Shown in pieces: positions 13,831 to 27,003 of a stretch of DNA of 64,000 bases (position 1 is the first letter of the stretch; each line of letters opens with the position of its first letter). The notes below the pieces were generated by a model. That model worked only from the letters and a program-made list of their open reading frames with translations. It ran no database searches and had not been told where the DNA came from. The position numbers and the translations under genes were made by a program. Source of the DNA: Serilophus lunatus. Its lineage: Eukaryota; Chordata; Aves; Passeriformes; Eurylaimidae. The DNA lies in NCBI GenBank assembly GCA_013399895.1, contig VXBA01002640.1, positions 124,342 to 188,341 of the forward strand. The letters are read 5' to 3'.

Positions 13831-16800
13831 CTTAAAAGTTTCTCAGAGCAGCATTTTTAAGCAAGTCCAGTGGAGCAGATATGTTGGCATCATTCAAATG
13901 ACTGATTAAAAGTGAAAAGTCCTATTAGTTAATAAGTTTTCTAGGATGCTTGAGCAACAACTTGCACATCCTCCTCCAGCAGCTCTGCCCTGGAGCTCAG
14001 CCAGCACACACGCCCTTCCTCCTCCCAATGCCTGCTGACAAACACGGGCTCCCAACACATCAAAACCAGCCTAATTTTAAATGACAGTGTCATCTTTATT
14101 TTTAAAATAACTGTAACACAGCCATGCTTGGCATCCCTCCTCTGTGAAAGAGGTTTGACACTGCCCGGGTGTTCCAAACAACAGTAGTGGCTTAGTGCCA
14201 AAACTGCTTAAACTACCACAGGCTGGTGGTTTAAAGACTGCGAAATCCTTGAGCTGAGACCACTTTCAATCCCCCATTTGCACAGCAATTGGTGTGGGGC
14301 ACCTGGGTCAGTCGTGGGACCAAGGCTCTGGGAAAAGCAGCCCAAAGGGGACACAATACCATCCCTCAGTTGCCAGGGAGGCTGCAGAGGTTTCTCGGAG
14401 CAGTCCTGGGATGCAGCACAGGGTTCTTCCCTAGAGCTGTTAGACTTAAATGGTGCTAGTATCCCTCTCCAAAACTGCAGCAGGATATTTACTACTTTTC
14501 CAGAAAGAAGCTGGAATTCCACAAAACTAATAACCTCCCTGGGAAATCACTCACCCCAGCATGTACCCAGCACCCAGAGCTCCAAAGAAGTCATCTGCAG
14601 TGTTTCTACTGTGTGGCATCCAACAAATACTGCTTGAGGGACAGCATGGACACATCTGCTTGCACACTGCCATGGCCTGAGCCTGCAGCCTGCCTGCTCC
14701 TGCCACAGCCCTGCTCCACAGCTCTGAACAGGGATCTGCCAGGAATGGCAAACCAAGGGTGAAATAGGAGAGGGACTAGAAGGACAGAAATAAGATGATT
14801 AAAATAGAGTTTCAAAGGACAGACCTTCTCCTGATGCTGCAGCTGGAAGAAGGAAAACCCCTGGGTCAGGGACAGTGGTGGGGCTGTAGCAGGACAGTAA
14901 ATCACTGCTTAAAACCAAATGAAACGAGCAATAAAGGAGGAAATAAAAGATGATAGTTTTGCAGCTCATTGTACAGTGAACCATTCACTTTAATTTTTAA
15001 TTTAAAGGAGGAATCAATACACTAATAGTCTATTCAAATTAGCAGGGGAGTTTGTTCCCCTAACACAGGTCTATTCCCTGAATTTCTACATGTTTCTTGA
15101 ATTGCCTCATCAAATAATTCTAAGCAGAGGTGATGAAGAGCAGAGGAAAGGAAAGCGAGCACACTCGCTTTGGTCTGTCACTCCAGCTAAGGCTCTGTGC
15201 TCCCTGAAGAGGCTGAACAGTGGACAGCAAGTTCCCACCAAACTATGCAACCCCTCTGCACCCTTCCCTTAGGCTTGTTCACCTCTCCAGGCCCAGACTC
15301 ACAAACAAGTTGCCACACGCAGCTGATCTGTCCTGTTCCACACACTGTGCTGCAATTTAGGTTCAATTAACCAGTTCCCCAGGGACTCCGCAAACTCAAT
15401 CCATCTCTCACCACCACACTCACCTTTGGCCTGAAGCCAAAAAAGCCAAAACCACGTGCTGCAGCAGAGCTGGTGGGTGTCCTGCACAGAAGACATGTAT
15501 TGTATGATGTCCTGTGGATTGGTGACGGGGCCTACACTCCCAATCCCCAACTCTCATGCTCTGAATTTCCCTCAGGCAGGTATCAGCAGTGACACAACAC
15601 AGAAGATGTGAAGCCACCACCGCATCCCCAGCAGAGCCAACATCATCTCCCAAAGGGAGAGTGAAACCCAGCTGGTCTCCTAGGATCAGCCGACCCCATC
15701 ACCAGGCAAAGCCAAACATTCATGTGCAATTTCTGTGGCACAGACCCCAAGGAATGCATTAAAGAAACGATGAGGTACTCACAGCAGAGCTATTGCTCTG
15801 CTCCTGCCTGTCCCCAACAACACAGCTGGAAGAAGAGGTCACAAACTTTCAAAAAATGGGTGGGACAGCACAATTAGGTGTGTAAAAGCAATCCAGAGGG
15901 CTCTTTTCTCTTTTAAAAAATGATCAAGAATGTTTCTATCAGTATTTCCCAATCAGCTTCTTAAATAAAGAGCAAATGCTGCCAGCCTATAGCCGTGGTG
16001 ACTCAGGCTGGGAGAGACAACAGCCAGAGAAGCAGCAGTTGCTGGAACCACAAATAAAAGCCTGAAGTCAAGGCTTAAGACCTCACTGGCTTAAGTGTTT
16101 TAGAAGCAAAATAAAAGCTTATGAACTCCATGTAAAGCTACTGCTATTACAAGCTTAAATGAGTTACCAAACAGGGGAGGAGAGAAGGAGAGAACAGAGG
16201 GAAGAGCACATGATACAAGAACTAACATGGAATGTTGAAGCATCATCTGATGCGAAAGCTCCAGCTGATTCTCTGAGGATTCTCTGCTATCACCTTGTCT
16301 TGACAAAAGAATTTTGGGGGGCAATAATCTTGAACTTTAGGATGCAAAACAAAGCCAAGCAGGAGCTCTCCTGGGCCAGGTTGAGGCCCAGTGGTACTCA
16401 CCACCATCACAGCCCCACTGAGGCAGCGGTGCCGCTCTGGAGGGAGGTGCAGATGCTCCCACAGCATGGAAAGACTGAGCTCTAGTTCAGGGAAAGTTCA
16501 CTGGGTAAACTTAGAGATTAAGAGCAGGCAGAGTGGAGAAAAAATGTTCTGTTCAGCAGAGAGAGAGATAGAGAGATGGAGAAGCAGCAACAGGAATGAC
16601 TCAAAAAGAATTTGCCGTAAGCAAACAAACTCAGGCAGGATGAAGGCCATGAAAACCTGCAAAATAAAGCATATACAAAAAAATCATCTTTTCCAGAAAG
16701 CCAACAAAACCACGTCTGTGGGATACAAGGCTTAGAAAGATCAGTGTGGAAAAGGCTCTGAGGAAACAAGCTGGAGAGACACACTGACCCTGAGGAGAGC

Positions 16801-18176
16801 AGGGGGAGAACACGGTGATCACTTTGACACTCCCCCACAGGCTCTCTGTGCAAAGAGAACTCAGCCAAAGACACCGTCTGTACGCAAAGATGCTCTGGGT
16901 GAGGATTTTTTCACCATATCTGATAATTGAGATGGAACGGATTAAAAGGGTAAAGCAGATCTGCAGCTCAGCTGAGTTCCAGCCCAGTGTGAGGGGGTTG
17001 GGAAGGTTGGGTGCGGTGGGTGCCCGGCCATTCCCCACTGGCTGCATGGGTGCTGAGACTGAAGTCTTTCAAGTTAATTTATGTTTTGAATGAACCAAAA
17101 TGACAGGAATGCCGAGGTTAAAAGCACTGGAGTGAGTTCAAAAGACATCATTTCCACAGGGAAATAAATCTCTCACCATTTTGTATAATTAGACAAAGAA
17201 AATGAAAAACAATTTCAGAAAGAATTCCCAGCAGCAATATCCAAGGAGGAGGAGGGAGGTACACTGGACAGGAATGCAAGGCTGGGCTCTGCTGTCACTG
17301 TTTGCCACACAAACACCACCACACAGCATCTCTGGACTGGCAAGGCTCGGGGAGCTCTGGGACCACTGGCCAGTTGTCCCACTGGGAGCGTGGCTGCGGG
17401 GCTGGGAACAGGGCCATGGCATGGGGAGCTCCAGAGGCATCATCCCACCCCATCACTGCCAAACTCAGTTCACGGCCAGAGCTGCTGGAGGGCCGCTGCA
17501 CTCAGCCCATGTGGAGGAGCCAATGGAGATCCTGAGTGGAACATGCTGCTGGGAAGGGAATCCTGCCCCAGGGTCCCAGGCTGCTGGCGGGTGAAGAGGT
17601 GTGGCCACATTGCTGCTGCTTCACCTCTGTTCCCCTCACCAACCCAAACCCACCATCACCTCAGGACAGCTCCCAGGATGGTAGCAGTGGTCACTGTGGA
17701 AGCACTCAGCCTCAGGCCAGGGGAACAGGAAGGGCAAGGAGAGGGGAAAGTCACCCACGCCTTTGAATGCAGAAGCCTAGAGACCTGAGAGGTCTTGAAG
17801 GTCTGCATTCTCCTTCTCAGTGCACCCAGGTTAAACACTGCCATCCCGAAACTATCAGCTGCTCATGTAGGGGCAGGAGGGAGACAAGGACAGAGGAGGG
17901 AAGTGGCTCTGGTTAGGGGTTGTGCTGGATTTTGGGGACAAAGCTGTGAAGCAAGCCCTGTCCCTACCCGAAATAGCCCAAATGCAGAAGCTGGGTGCAG
18001 GCTTGGGGGGCACGTCCCTCCCCCAGACCCCTAGCTCCGGGGCAGGGGTGAGGACAGACCCCTGGGGGTGTGGGGGGCCCTGGCCCAGCCTACAGGGCAC
18101 AAGTGCCGTGAGTGGGCAGTCTCAGCTGCCATCTAGTGGGGAGAGGACGCAAGGCACCGACGTCTTTCCAGACTGG

Positions 18177-18526
18177 CACAGAATCATTAAGGTTCAAAAA
18201 GATTTCCAAGACCATCAAGTCCAACCTGCAACCGCTCACCATCTCGTCAAGTGCCATGTCCAGTAGCTTCTTGAACACCTCCAGGGATAGGGACTCCACT
18301 ACTTCCCTGGGAAGCCCCTTCCAATACCTGACAATGCTTTCCATGAAGAAATTCTTCCTGATGTCCAGTCTGAACCTCCCATCATATAGCTTGAGGCCAT
18401 CTCCTCTTGTCCTATAACTTGTTCCCTTGGTGCACAATCTGACCCCCATCTGGCTCTACCCTCCTGTCAGGGAGTTGTAGAGAGGGATAAGGTCTCCCTT
18501 GAGCCTCCTCCTCCACTCTAGCTGCA
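18177..18526 (-). mobile_element. CR1 fragment (about 350 bp)
   Basis: Antisense CR1 from the tail (cacagaatcattaaggttca) through gaaattcttcctgatgtcca to cctcctcctccactctagct. One of the longest copies here. Confidence 0.92.
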
Positions 18527-20183
18527 GGCTTGGCAAGAAAGCCACAACCTTACCAAAATGCTTACCTTTTTCTTTGCCACAAAACACACTGTGTAATTTG
18601 TTGCCTGTCCTAATCTTGCAGCCCACCACAGTCATGATCAGCCAACACAGCTTTTATTCCTGACTCAATTCCAAGGAAGTTTCAGAATCACTCCGGCCTC
18701 CACCACGCACATTTGCAAACTTCAATATGAGAGGAGAAAATCCATAGGAAACTGATCCTGAGTATCTTAACACAACCAAACTCCACTGCTCCGCCATGGA
18801 GTTAGCAGTTTCTCCTATTTCCAGCCTCTGTAATACCAAAGAAAACCCAAAGTCAACACAGGGGTTTTATCCAAATGAATAACAAGTGGTAAGATTTAAC
18901 GGCGCGATGAGAGCTGTCTGGAGACTGCTCTGACTGTGAGATACAGTATAAATCTTCTCAAGTTGTGACAAATGTCTTGGCTAATGCAGCCACATTCTAT
19001 GTTAAGATCACACTAAGATGTAATTTGACATTTGGGTTTACTTTTTTCATTATAATTAAGAAACAAACTCCAGTCCATGTTAATCTCTCCATAGTCTGAA
19101 TTTGCACGTGGAATTACTGTCCCCACCATGCCAATCCTTCCCCACACTGAACAGCCAAATCAAAGGAAAACCAGACATTCTTTCCAGTAGGGTTCTTTGG
19201 TTACAAAAACACAGTCAAAGCACAGGACGGCTATTTCTAGGAGTCTAAAGGTTAAACCCTTGTCTCTCGCTCAAGGAAATCTCTGTGGAGAAGGTAACAC
19301 ACCGCACCCTAGTGTGGCAACATAAGAACCCAAACAGAACAGCTCACAACTCCATTTTTGATGGATGGAGGAGGATAACTGGAGACGAGGAGCTGCCTCA
19401 TCTGTCAACATCCACCACCTTCCTCAGTAAAATGCCTCTTGGATCCGTGTCCATACAGGCTGCATTCCCATGGCTCCCACTGCACACCTGGAAGGCCAGT
19501 TTAATCCATTAGCATTTAAGTGCCATGAGGTTTTGCATTAATGCACAGCCACAACCCCTGACGTGCTGGATGAGCAGGCTGCCCTCCACCGATGGGCATG
19601 ATAGGGAGGAACAGCAATATGCAGGTGGCAAGAAGGCCTCTGTATTTTTGAAGGAGTACTCATAACCACAGTCTGGAACAGGATAATCCAGGCAGTCCTG
19701 TATTGGTTGCTCCATAACACCTTTCGCAGACACAGCGCTTTGCAAGCACCCAAAATTTGTCTGCACTTCTGCAGAGCGGCTTTGCTCTTGTGCCACATGC
19801 TGGCAGCATCAGCAGGTCAACACACAACTGAGTGACTGTATTCTGGCAGCTCCTGTTGCAAGTTTTCCATCCCTGCAACAGCAGCTCCTAGCAGAGGTGG
19901 GCAGCAGGAAGCAGGCAAGCAGGCTGGAGGAAGACAATGCTCCACTTGGACTGGGAGCAAAAATACACACTATGATTTGGAAGAAACAGAAAATATTATC
20001 CTGTTCCCAGGTGCCGCCAGAATCAATGCTCGGGGTTGTTTAAGAGGGATCAAGACAGCTGGCACCTGGAGCTGGAGAGGAATGTCTCAGTACACGTTTC
20101 CCAGGGCTCAAGAGCCAAGGCAGAGGAGCTGGTTCTCCCAAGCAAGGGTTTCAACAGGTGATAGAAAAAAGGGAGCAGAATTT

Positions 20184-20337
20184 GTCACAGAATCACAGAA
20201 TTATGGAATGGTTTGGATTGGAAGGGGCCTTAAAGCTCATCCAGTCCCAAAACCGTGCCTTAGGCAGAGACACCTTTCACTAGATCAAGATGCTCTAAGC
20301 CCCATCCAACCTGGCCTTGAACACGTCCAGAGATAGG
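20184..20337 (-). mobile_element. CR1 fragment
   Basis: Antisense CR1 3-prime end: tcacagaatcacagaattat, then ttggaaggggccttaaagct. Abuts an opposite-strand CR1 piece. Confidence 0.9.
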
Positions 20338-20369
20338 GCAGGCACAGTCTCTCTGAGTAGGTGTAAATT

Positions 20370-20553
20370 GTAACAGGAGAGGTTCAGCCTGGGGATTAGG
20401 AAGCCAGGCAAGTAGTTGAACTGGAGCCCAGGCAGGTTGTGTCCTCTCCTCCCTCAGATGCTCTCAGCTCCTGACCAGGTCACACCCCAAGCAACCTGCT
20501 CTGAGCAGGAGGTTGGACTAGAAACATCTTGAGCTCCCATCCTACCTGAATTA
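20370..20553 (+). mobile_element. CR1 remnant, opposite orientation to its neighbour
   Basis: Contains gagcaggaggttggactaga, a recurrent CR1 motif, within decayed sequence. Boundaries approximate. Confidence 0.6.
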
Positions 20554-21737
20554 CCAGATGGATCTGTCATTTCAGGCTGGGACCTGGCTGTAATCCACAA
20601 CACAATCTTTTCTTTGAAATGAAGGGCAGGACCCTCTCACACCCAGCTTCTCAATCTCCAAACTACTGCACACTCCAAAAGCAAGCACTTGACTAAGCCC
20701 AGTACATACTTTCCAGTGCTCACGAAGAGCCTGAGTATCCGCACCTCACCTGGCTTCAATGAACGGTTTTCCTGATAAACAAGAACCTTTCCATGGATCT
20801 GGGGGAGGAATCTGCTCAAACCAGTACCCATTTGTGGCAGTGGACTGGGATGGGACACCCTGCTCATCACATGGACTCTGCTCCGATTGCCAGAGCCTGA
20901 CTTGAGCCCAGAGCACAGACGCTCAACTCCAAACCGTACAAGCTGTCACGGAACAGCCCGGGCTGTTTTGGCCCTGTGCACAGCTTCTTTTTGTATCCTG
21001 ATAAACTTTTGGCCACACCAAGGCATGGAGGCCACACACTGGTCTCAGCTGCTCAGCTGTGTCATGTGTGTGCCACAGGAGAGCCCCACACTGAACTGGG
21101 ATGGGCAGCACCTGCACTGGGCACCTTCTGACAGACTCACTCAGTACACCCCTCCAAGACACCCACACTGAACTTGTCAACCCTTCAAGCTGGCAAGAAG
21201 GTTTGAAAACACATTCAAAAATAAAAACTAACAATGATGAGTTTTCTGCAAACCTCCAGAATCCCTTCCAGAGGTGAGGAAGCCATTGGCAGGGCAGGAG
21301 CAAACATGGGAACAGGGGCTACACTTCTCCACTCACGCAAAATGTGCAGTTCTCTACCAGACCCAGAAATGGCTGCCAAGGAGTTGCAGGACTCAAAAAG
21401 CCCTGGAAATCTACAGCGTATTTTCTTCCACTGCTCTTTTTGCCATGTTTTCCTTTCAGCACGGCAGAGCAGCATGTTTGTGCTGGCCAAGCCTACCCTC
21501 CTCCTTTCCACCGCACCTTCAAGCAATCCAAGCACAGGAGATACAGTATTACCTCAAATATTTAACCAAGGGATTAAACTATTCTCTTGGCAGGAGGCGG
21601 GAGCTGCCCCACAGATACAGCTCTCGCACCGGCTGGCAGGCGCTGTGCGACAGCCGGCTCCGCAGCAAACGATCTGCCCTGGGCTACCGAAAGCTCTCCA
21701 CAATTTTCTCTGGGTTTTGGGTAATATTTCTGCTCAC

Positions 21738-21816
21738 CGGTTCCCGGCCATCCATTGCCTCCATCCACAGCCTCCGGTCCTCTTCCGAAAGTGCCTGCAT
21801 GGTGATGACACCCGGC
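21738..21816 (-). CDS. ARHGAP26: ARHGAP26 coding exon 11 (PH C-terminal helix)
   Basis: 79 bases completing Arg343 and encoding residues 344-369, PGVITMQALSEEDRRLW then MEAMDGREP. Acceptor ctgcag at 21817 and donor gtgagc at 21737; exits in phase 0. It contains the invariant tryptophan of the C-terminal PH helix (RRLWMEAM). Confidence 0.97.
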
Positions 21817-24800
21817 CTGCAGAGAGACAGAAGATACCATGACTAAGCTGTGGGATGGAAAGCAAAATGACAAAGATAAATTCCTCATCAGAAGAAGAGG
21901 GAAAGAGGACAAGGTTCTTTCTAGCCAAGACTGAGCAAATGGGGCTGAGCCCAGCCTGACCTCTCCATGGACATCCCTGCAGGTCCTGATCACGACCAGC
22001 AAGCAAGCAGGGGACATCTCCAATGATCGACACACTTTTCCAGTAGGTTTAGTGTAAGAGGTAGATGCTAAATTCTTCCTCTGGCACTCAGCCAGACATT
22101 TCACCTGCCCCAGGCTAAGCACGTCCATGCAGTGTGAGAAGGTGGCAAGGAAGGTAACCTAGCAAGCAGGAGCCCACTAACCCCAGCCCTCCACGTCCCA
22201 CCACCACCCCAAGCACCACCTCATGAAGGGGACCTCCTGCTGTGTGAAGCATTTAATTCCTGGAATGCTCGTGCCAGCATGGCTGTGCCAGTGCCCTACC
22301 TGACCCTGTCCATATCCTGCTGTCACATGCAGCAGTGAGAGCAAAGCAATCCTGGTCTGTGCACTCCTCCAGCAGCCTCACAGGAGGAGCCCTGCAGGAG
22401 TCCCAGGTGCCCCAGGGTGTTGGTCCTGCCCCTGCCATCACACACAAAACATCCCTGAGATGCCCTGTAAATCCAGCCTCCAAAAATAGCCCTGTAATAG
22501 GAAGAGGAAAGGCCCAAGTGCTGCACATACAGCACAGGAGCCAGGGGATAGCACCAGTCCTGGGCTCGCCCAAGGGCCGACGCCACCTCCATGCTCCTGA
22601 GTGGACGCTACATCCTTTCCATGCAAGGAGTCAAATCTCAATTACCTGCTCTGATAAGCATGACCAGCAAGGTCAGGATGGATTTAACACATGGAAGAGT
22701 GTTTGCACAGCCTCAGGAGTGGTGTGTGTTTGCACAAGGGGAACACAGCAAAGCCAGCGCTGTGCTCCCACACCGGTGGCTGGCGATTCTCTCCATCTCG
22801 CTTGGCTGCAAGCTGTCAGGATTTCCATCTCCACATCCCGGCTTACTCCACAGCCAGCTGATCCCAGGACACGGCCTGGCTAGCCCTTTACCTCCTCAGC
22901 CTCATGCCTTTGGGCCAGGTCGTCAGCTCCAAAGGGGTGGCCACATCCCACCCCATCACTGCTCCTCACAGTGGGGCTGGGCAGAGCCCCCGGCTCAGTC
23001 AGACAGTGAAATCTGTTCTGTGCGTCTGCTCTAGTCCTGCTGCTTCCTCCTGGGCTATTTTCAGACACATTAGCAGAGCGTAGCAGGTATTCCTGCTGGA
23101 GGAGAGCAGGCAGAAACCCTGGCAACGGGGAGACACAAGCACAGCCCAAGCACCATGCAGCTCAGGGGGGTTGTTGGTGCTTCTCTGCTTGTGAGGTTTC
23201 AGCCATGGGAATTATAACAGCAGAGAACCTCTGATGCTGCTCGTCCCATCTACAGCAAAGCACAGGGCTCCATAACAGCAGAGAAGTCAGGATCACTGCT
23301 GTGGGGTACCAGCATGCTGGGGCACAAGGTGGGAAGAACAATTAAACCTTGGGAACTGCCAACTGTCTGCGGAGAACATTCCGCAGAGTGTTCTACAGAG
23401 CACGTAGGCTCTGTTCAGCACTAAATCCTCAAAAACTGATAAAGCCTAGGAAGAGAGGTGATTTTTAACTTGGAATTCCCAAGGGTGATTCAGCAGAAGA
23501 ACACGAACTGCGCCAACACTCTGCAGAAGCCCTTTGGTTCTTGATAAGAGTTGGTCCTCTGTTGGAAGAGTAAACATTAACAGAGGCTCTCAAGTGGTGG
23601 GTTCGGCCCGTCTTCTGCTGCTTTGTGGCACGTACAGGCAAGGAACAGAGGATTAACCCTAACCCTAACTCCACCCCCCATCCAACCCACCAAGGTGTTG
23701 GCTTTCAGCGCACGTGGCAGCTCAGCCCTGTCCCACCAGTGGATGCCGTGTGCTCAGTCTTGCACCAAGCCTGGCTCCAAGAAAACCAGACATAATGTGC
23801 TTGATCTCTGCTAATCCCATTGGTGAGTCAGTCAATACTCACCAGCTTAGTGGTTTGGAAGTTTACTCACTTTGAAGGGAAGAGGAAACCACTTAACCAT
23901 CACCCCATCTGAGAGAGAAAACACTCCACATCCAACAGCAAGTATGTTCAAAACATTGCACAAAGCTCCTTGTTGTGCAGGTACAAAGAAACTGAAGAGC
24001 AGTACCTGGTACCTGAAGAGCTGAGTGGTCACTTAAGCCTGGGTTTAAGTTTGAGTTTAAGCCAAGCTGCTGCTGAAAACACAGATATTCCAGGCAAAAA
24101 GCACTGGAAGGGCTCTAGCTCAGCTAGGGAGACACAGGAAAAGGAAATATTGGGACTTCTGTCTCTTTAGCCAAGACATTAAAACAAAGAATTTTAAACC
24201 CTCCACTTAGGGTACACCGGGCACCGCACTCCCGGCAGAGTGTGGTCCTGTTGTGGCAGTGCTGGTATCTGACATGCCAGGTTCCCTTAGCATAGGGCAA
24301 AGAGGTGATAACATGAAAATGTTTCTTCTGCCTGTGAGCAGATAACAAACAACTCCTCCAGCTTCACTTCAAAGTCAAACTTCTTTAACAGCATGAGGGG
24401 AGGGGCTTCAAAACTGAATTAAACCAAATTTCCATTGCAAATAGCTCTGCATTTCCTCCCCCAGTGTTTATTTGCCAGGGCACTCATTGCATCACTTTTC
24501 TGAGCAGAGCCATCTTCCTGGCTGTGATAAATTTAAAATGCACCCACACATTACGCCTCATTCATTATTGATGCAGCCAATGCCCACGGGGTACCCTGTG
24601 CTTACAGCCAGGTCTGATGGCTGGCACTGGATCAGCCTCCTGCCAACACTGTCAGCAAGAGCCCTGCTTGAAATACTGCCTGCAGCCAGCTTCATCCCCA
24701 TGGAGTCCTACGGAGCCTCCTGGAAGATCAACTGCTTCCCAAAGTGTGCTTATTAGATTAGGGATATCTCAATTATCCAGTGATGGAGAAGACCTTGCTC

Positions 24801-26201
24801 TGACTTCCTTTTCCAAAAGATAAATGGATATATCCTTGTTCCCTCACCCAACAAATCACCTCAAATACTTGGAGCCATTTAAACAGATAATTGTTTATAC
24901 AGGTAATATACAGCAACTATGGATTCTGCTATGGGGCACCTCCCATCCCCTCCCAGAGCCTAACATGGGATGCACCCAGATCCGCATGGAGGAGTCTGTC
25001 CACCACAGTCAACCCACAACTACGGCATTGGGACAGCAGGATGCCCTCCTGGATCTGTCATCCAAAATGCTCAAACAGGAACTGTTGTGGCAAAGAAGAT
25101 TAAGGACCTGCTGATTCATTCCTAGGTGATGCATCCTGCATTTCCACCTCCGGACACCAAACCCCTTTGCCTTCTTTTAGGATGAAAGGGACATTTGGGA
25201 TCACAAGGAATCTATTTCTAAATGGAATGGGTGCAGGAGGATGAGATCAGAGCAGAACATGGCAAACACTTCATAAAAAAGTATATTTTCAATACGCTAC
25301 AGTCTAAAACCGGAAGATTTTTCCATATGAGACCACACAGGAAATTTGAATTTTCTCAATATCTCAGCTTTTGTGACAAACAGCCTGGCCTCAAGGAGCT
25401 GTGACTAAGCAGACCAAGAAAATGAGAAAGTCCAACAGCTTTTCCTTCTTCCAGAAAAACAAACAAATAAGGAAAGCAATAGAAACAGATAAGAACTTCC
25501 AGCTCTTATAGCAGCTTATCACAGCAAGACAATCTAAATTGCTGGATGAAAACATGTAAGAATGGATTAATAACAAGGGCTGAGTGGAGCTGAGTACATG
25601 GAGATGTTCACAGTCCCAATATGAGCAGAGTAAGGACCCCAGACAGGACCCCACCGCCAGGGGACCAGCAGCCAGATGTGGCCCCAAAACAAAGATGAGG
25701 AAAGATGAAAATAAGGGGGAGAGTGTGTTCCTGAACTCGGAAAGTCTCAGTGTCCACGTAAAGCACCGTCACTACAACCCCCAGCACTGTTCCGTGGGTC
25801 CCCATGGCTGCTGATGGGGAAGGAGCCCCATCTCTTGCCACCAGCCTGCCTGTGACAACCCACCACTGCTTTGTTTTAAAGGTCACTGGAAAGGTGACAC
25901 CGACAGAGGAACAAGCACAAGTTGAACTGTATGTGCTGTCCAGAGCACCGGCAAGAGATGCTGCCAGAGCCATGGACACTGGAAGAAGTGGAATCCCCAC
26001 TGGCCACCCAGTCCTGGCACAGGGAAGCAGGGAGCAGGTCCTGCCACAGTCAGGGTGGCACTCAGAGACGTGTCAAGTGCTTACTCAGAGCAAGGCCAAC
26101 AACCTTCCAAGGGAAAACCATCTGGTCAGGGGAACGCTCAGCAAGTGCCTGGCAGCTCACTCACCCTGATGCCATTTGAGCTACTGAGATGCCAATTCAT
26201 C

Positions 26202-26410
26202 TTTCAGGAAGAATTTCTTCCTGAAAAGGACAGTCAGGCATTGGAAGGGGCTGCCCAGGGAGTTGATGGAGTCCCCATCCCTGGAGGTGTTCAAGAAACA
26301 ACTGAATATGTTAGTCAGTGCTCTGGTCTGCTTGACAAGGTGGGGATCACAGCTGGTCTCGGTGATCTTGAAGGTCTTTTCCAAACTTAGTGATTTTGGG
26401 ATTCTATTCT
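26202..26410 (+). mobile_element. CR1 fragment
   Basis: Sense CR1 with aggaagaatttcttcctgaa, catccctggaggtgttcaag and a terminal gattttgggattcta. Confidence 0.92.
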
Positions 26411-26873
26411 ACAGTCACACTGCCCACGGAGCACAGTGAGCAGTCCAGAGGAATGGTGGTACCTGCAGAGCTCATTGTCTTCACAAACAACCAAGAGAGC
26501 AAATCTCCCATTTTGAAAACCTCCCGTTCCCTTAAAAGCCAACTGGCACGTAGAAGCACTTTGCTTCTGGCCCAGAGCAATGACCTACATTATCCTAAAT
26601 GATAAAGCCTTTGTCATCAGTCAAATGAGATCCTCCTCCTCCTCAGGCTCATTTTGTGAGACACTGGCTGTTATCCCTGTTTACCTTGTTTACAAGCCTG
26701 ATTTAATGTGCAGAGACTACAAATAAGTTTAGTTAATGAAAAAAGAACATTAAAACACAGTATCCATCACATTGGGAGTGTATTTCAGCCAGACATGAAA
26801 ACACCATTCTAGGGCTAATTTTGCTAAATCAATAAAAAACTTGCTTCATTGAACACCTGAACTATTTGCAAAT

Positions 26874-27003
26874 GCCAAGGCCAGGCTGCACCGTGCTTGG
26901 AGCAACTTGGTCCAGTGTAAGGTGCCCCTGCCCATGGCAAGGGGATGGAATGAGATGGGATTTAAGGTCCCTTCCAACCCAAACCACTCTGGGATTCTGT
27001 GAC
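26874..27003 (+). mobile_element. CR1 fragment
   Basis: Sense CR1 3-prime end with gcccctgcccatggcaaggg and cttccaacccaaaccactct. Confidence 0.88.

Larger units (their letters stand above)
6739..21737 (-). other. ARHGAP26: intron 11 (15.0 kb)
   Basis: Separates the PH exons from the linker exon. Holds CR1 fragments at 7007, 8858, 18177, 20184 and 20370, an AT-rich low-repeat stretch at 10100-11600, an isolated CpG-dense segment at 13470-13830, a short CCTT tract near 13230, and CpG-rich sequence at 21590-21690 beside exon 11. No nested gene seen. Confidence 0.9.

Noticed and set aside
21234..21846. About 200-codon plus-strand frames overlapping exon 11
   Set aside because: Partly antisense to the verified exon 11; no recognisable domain and no splice structure.
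23654..23670. Interstitial telomere repeat (taaccctaaccctaac)
   Set aside because: Under three units; too short to be evidence of a fusion or telomere healing.
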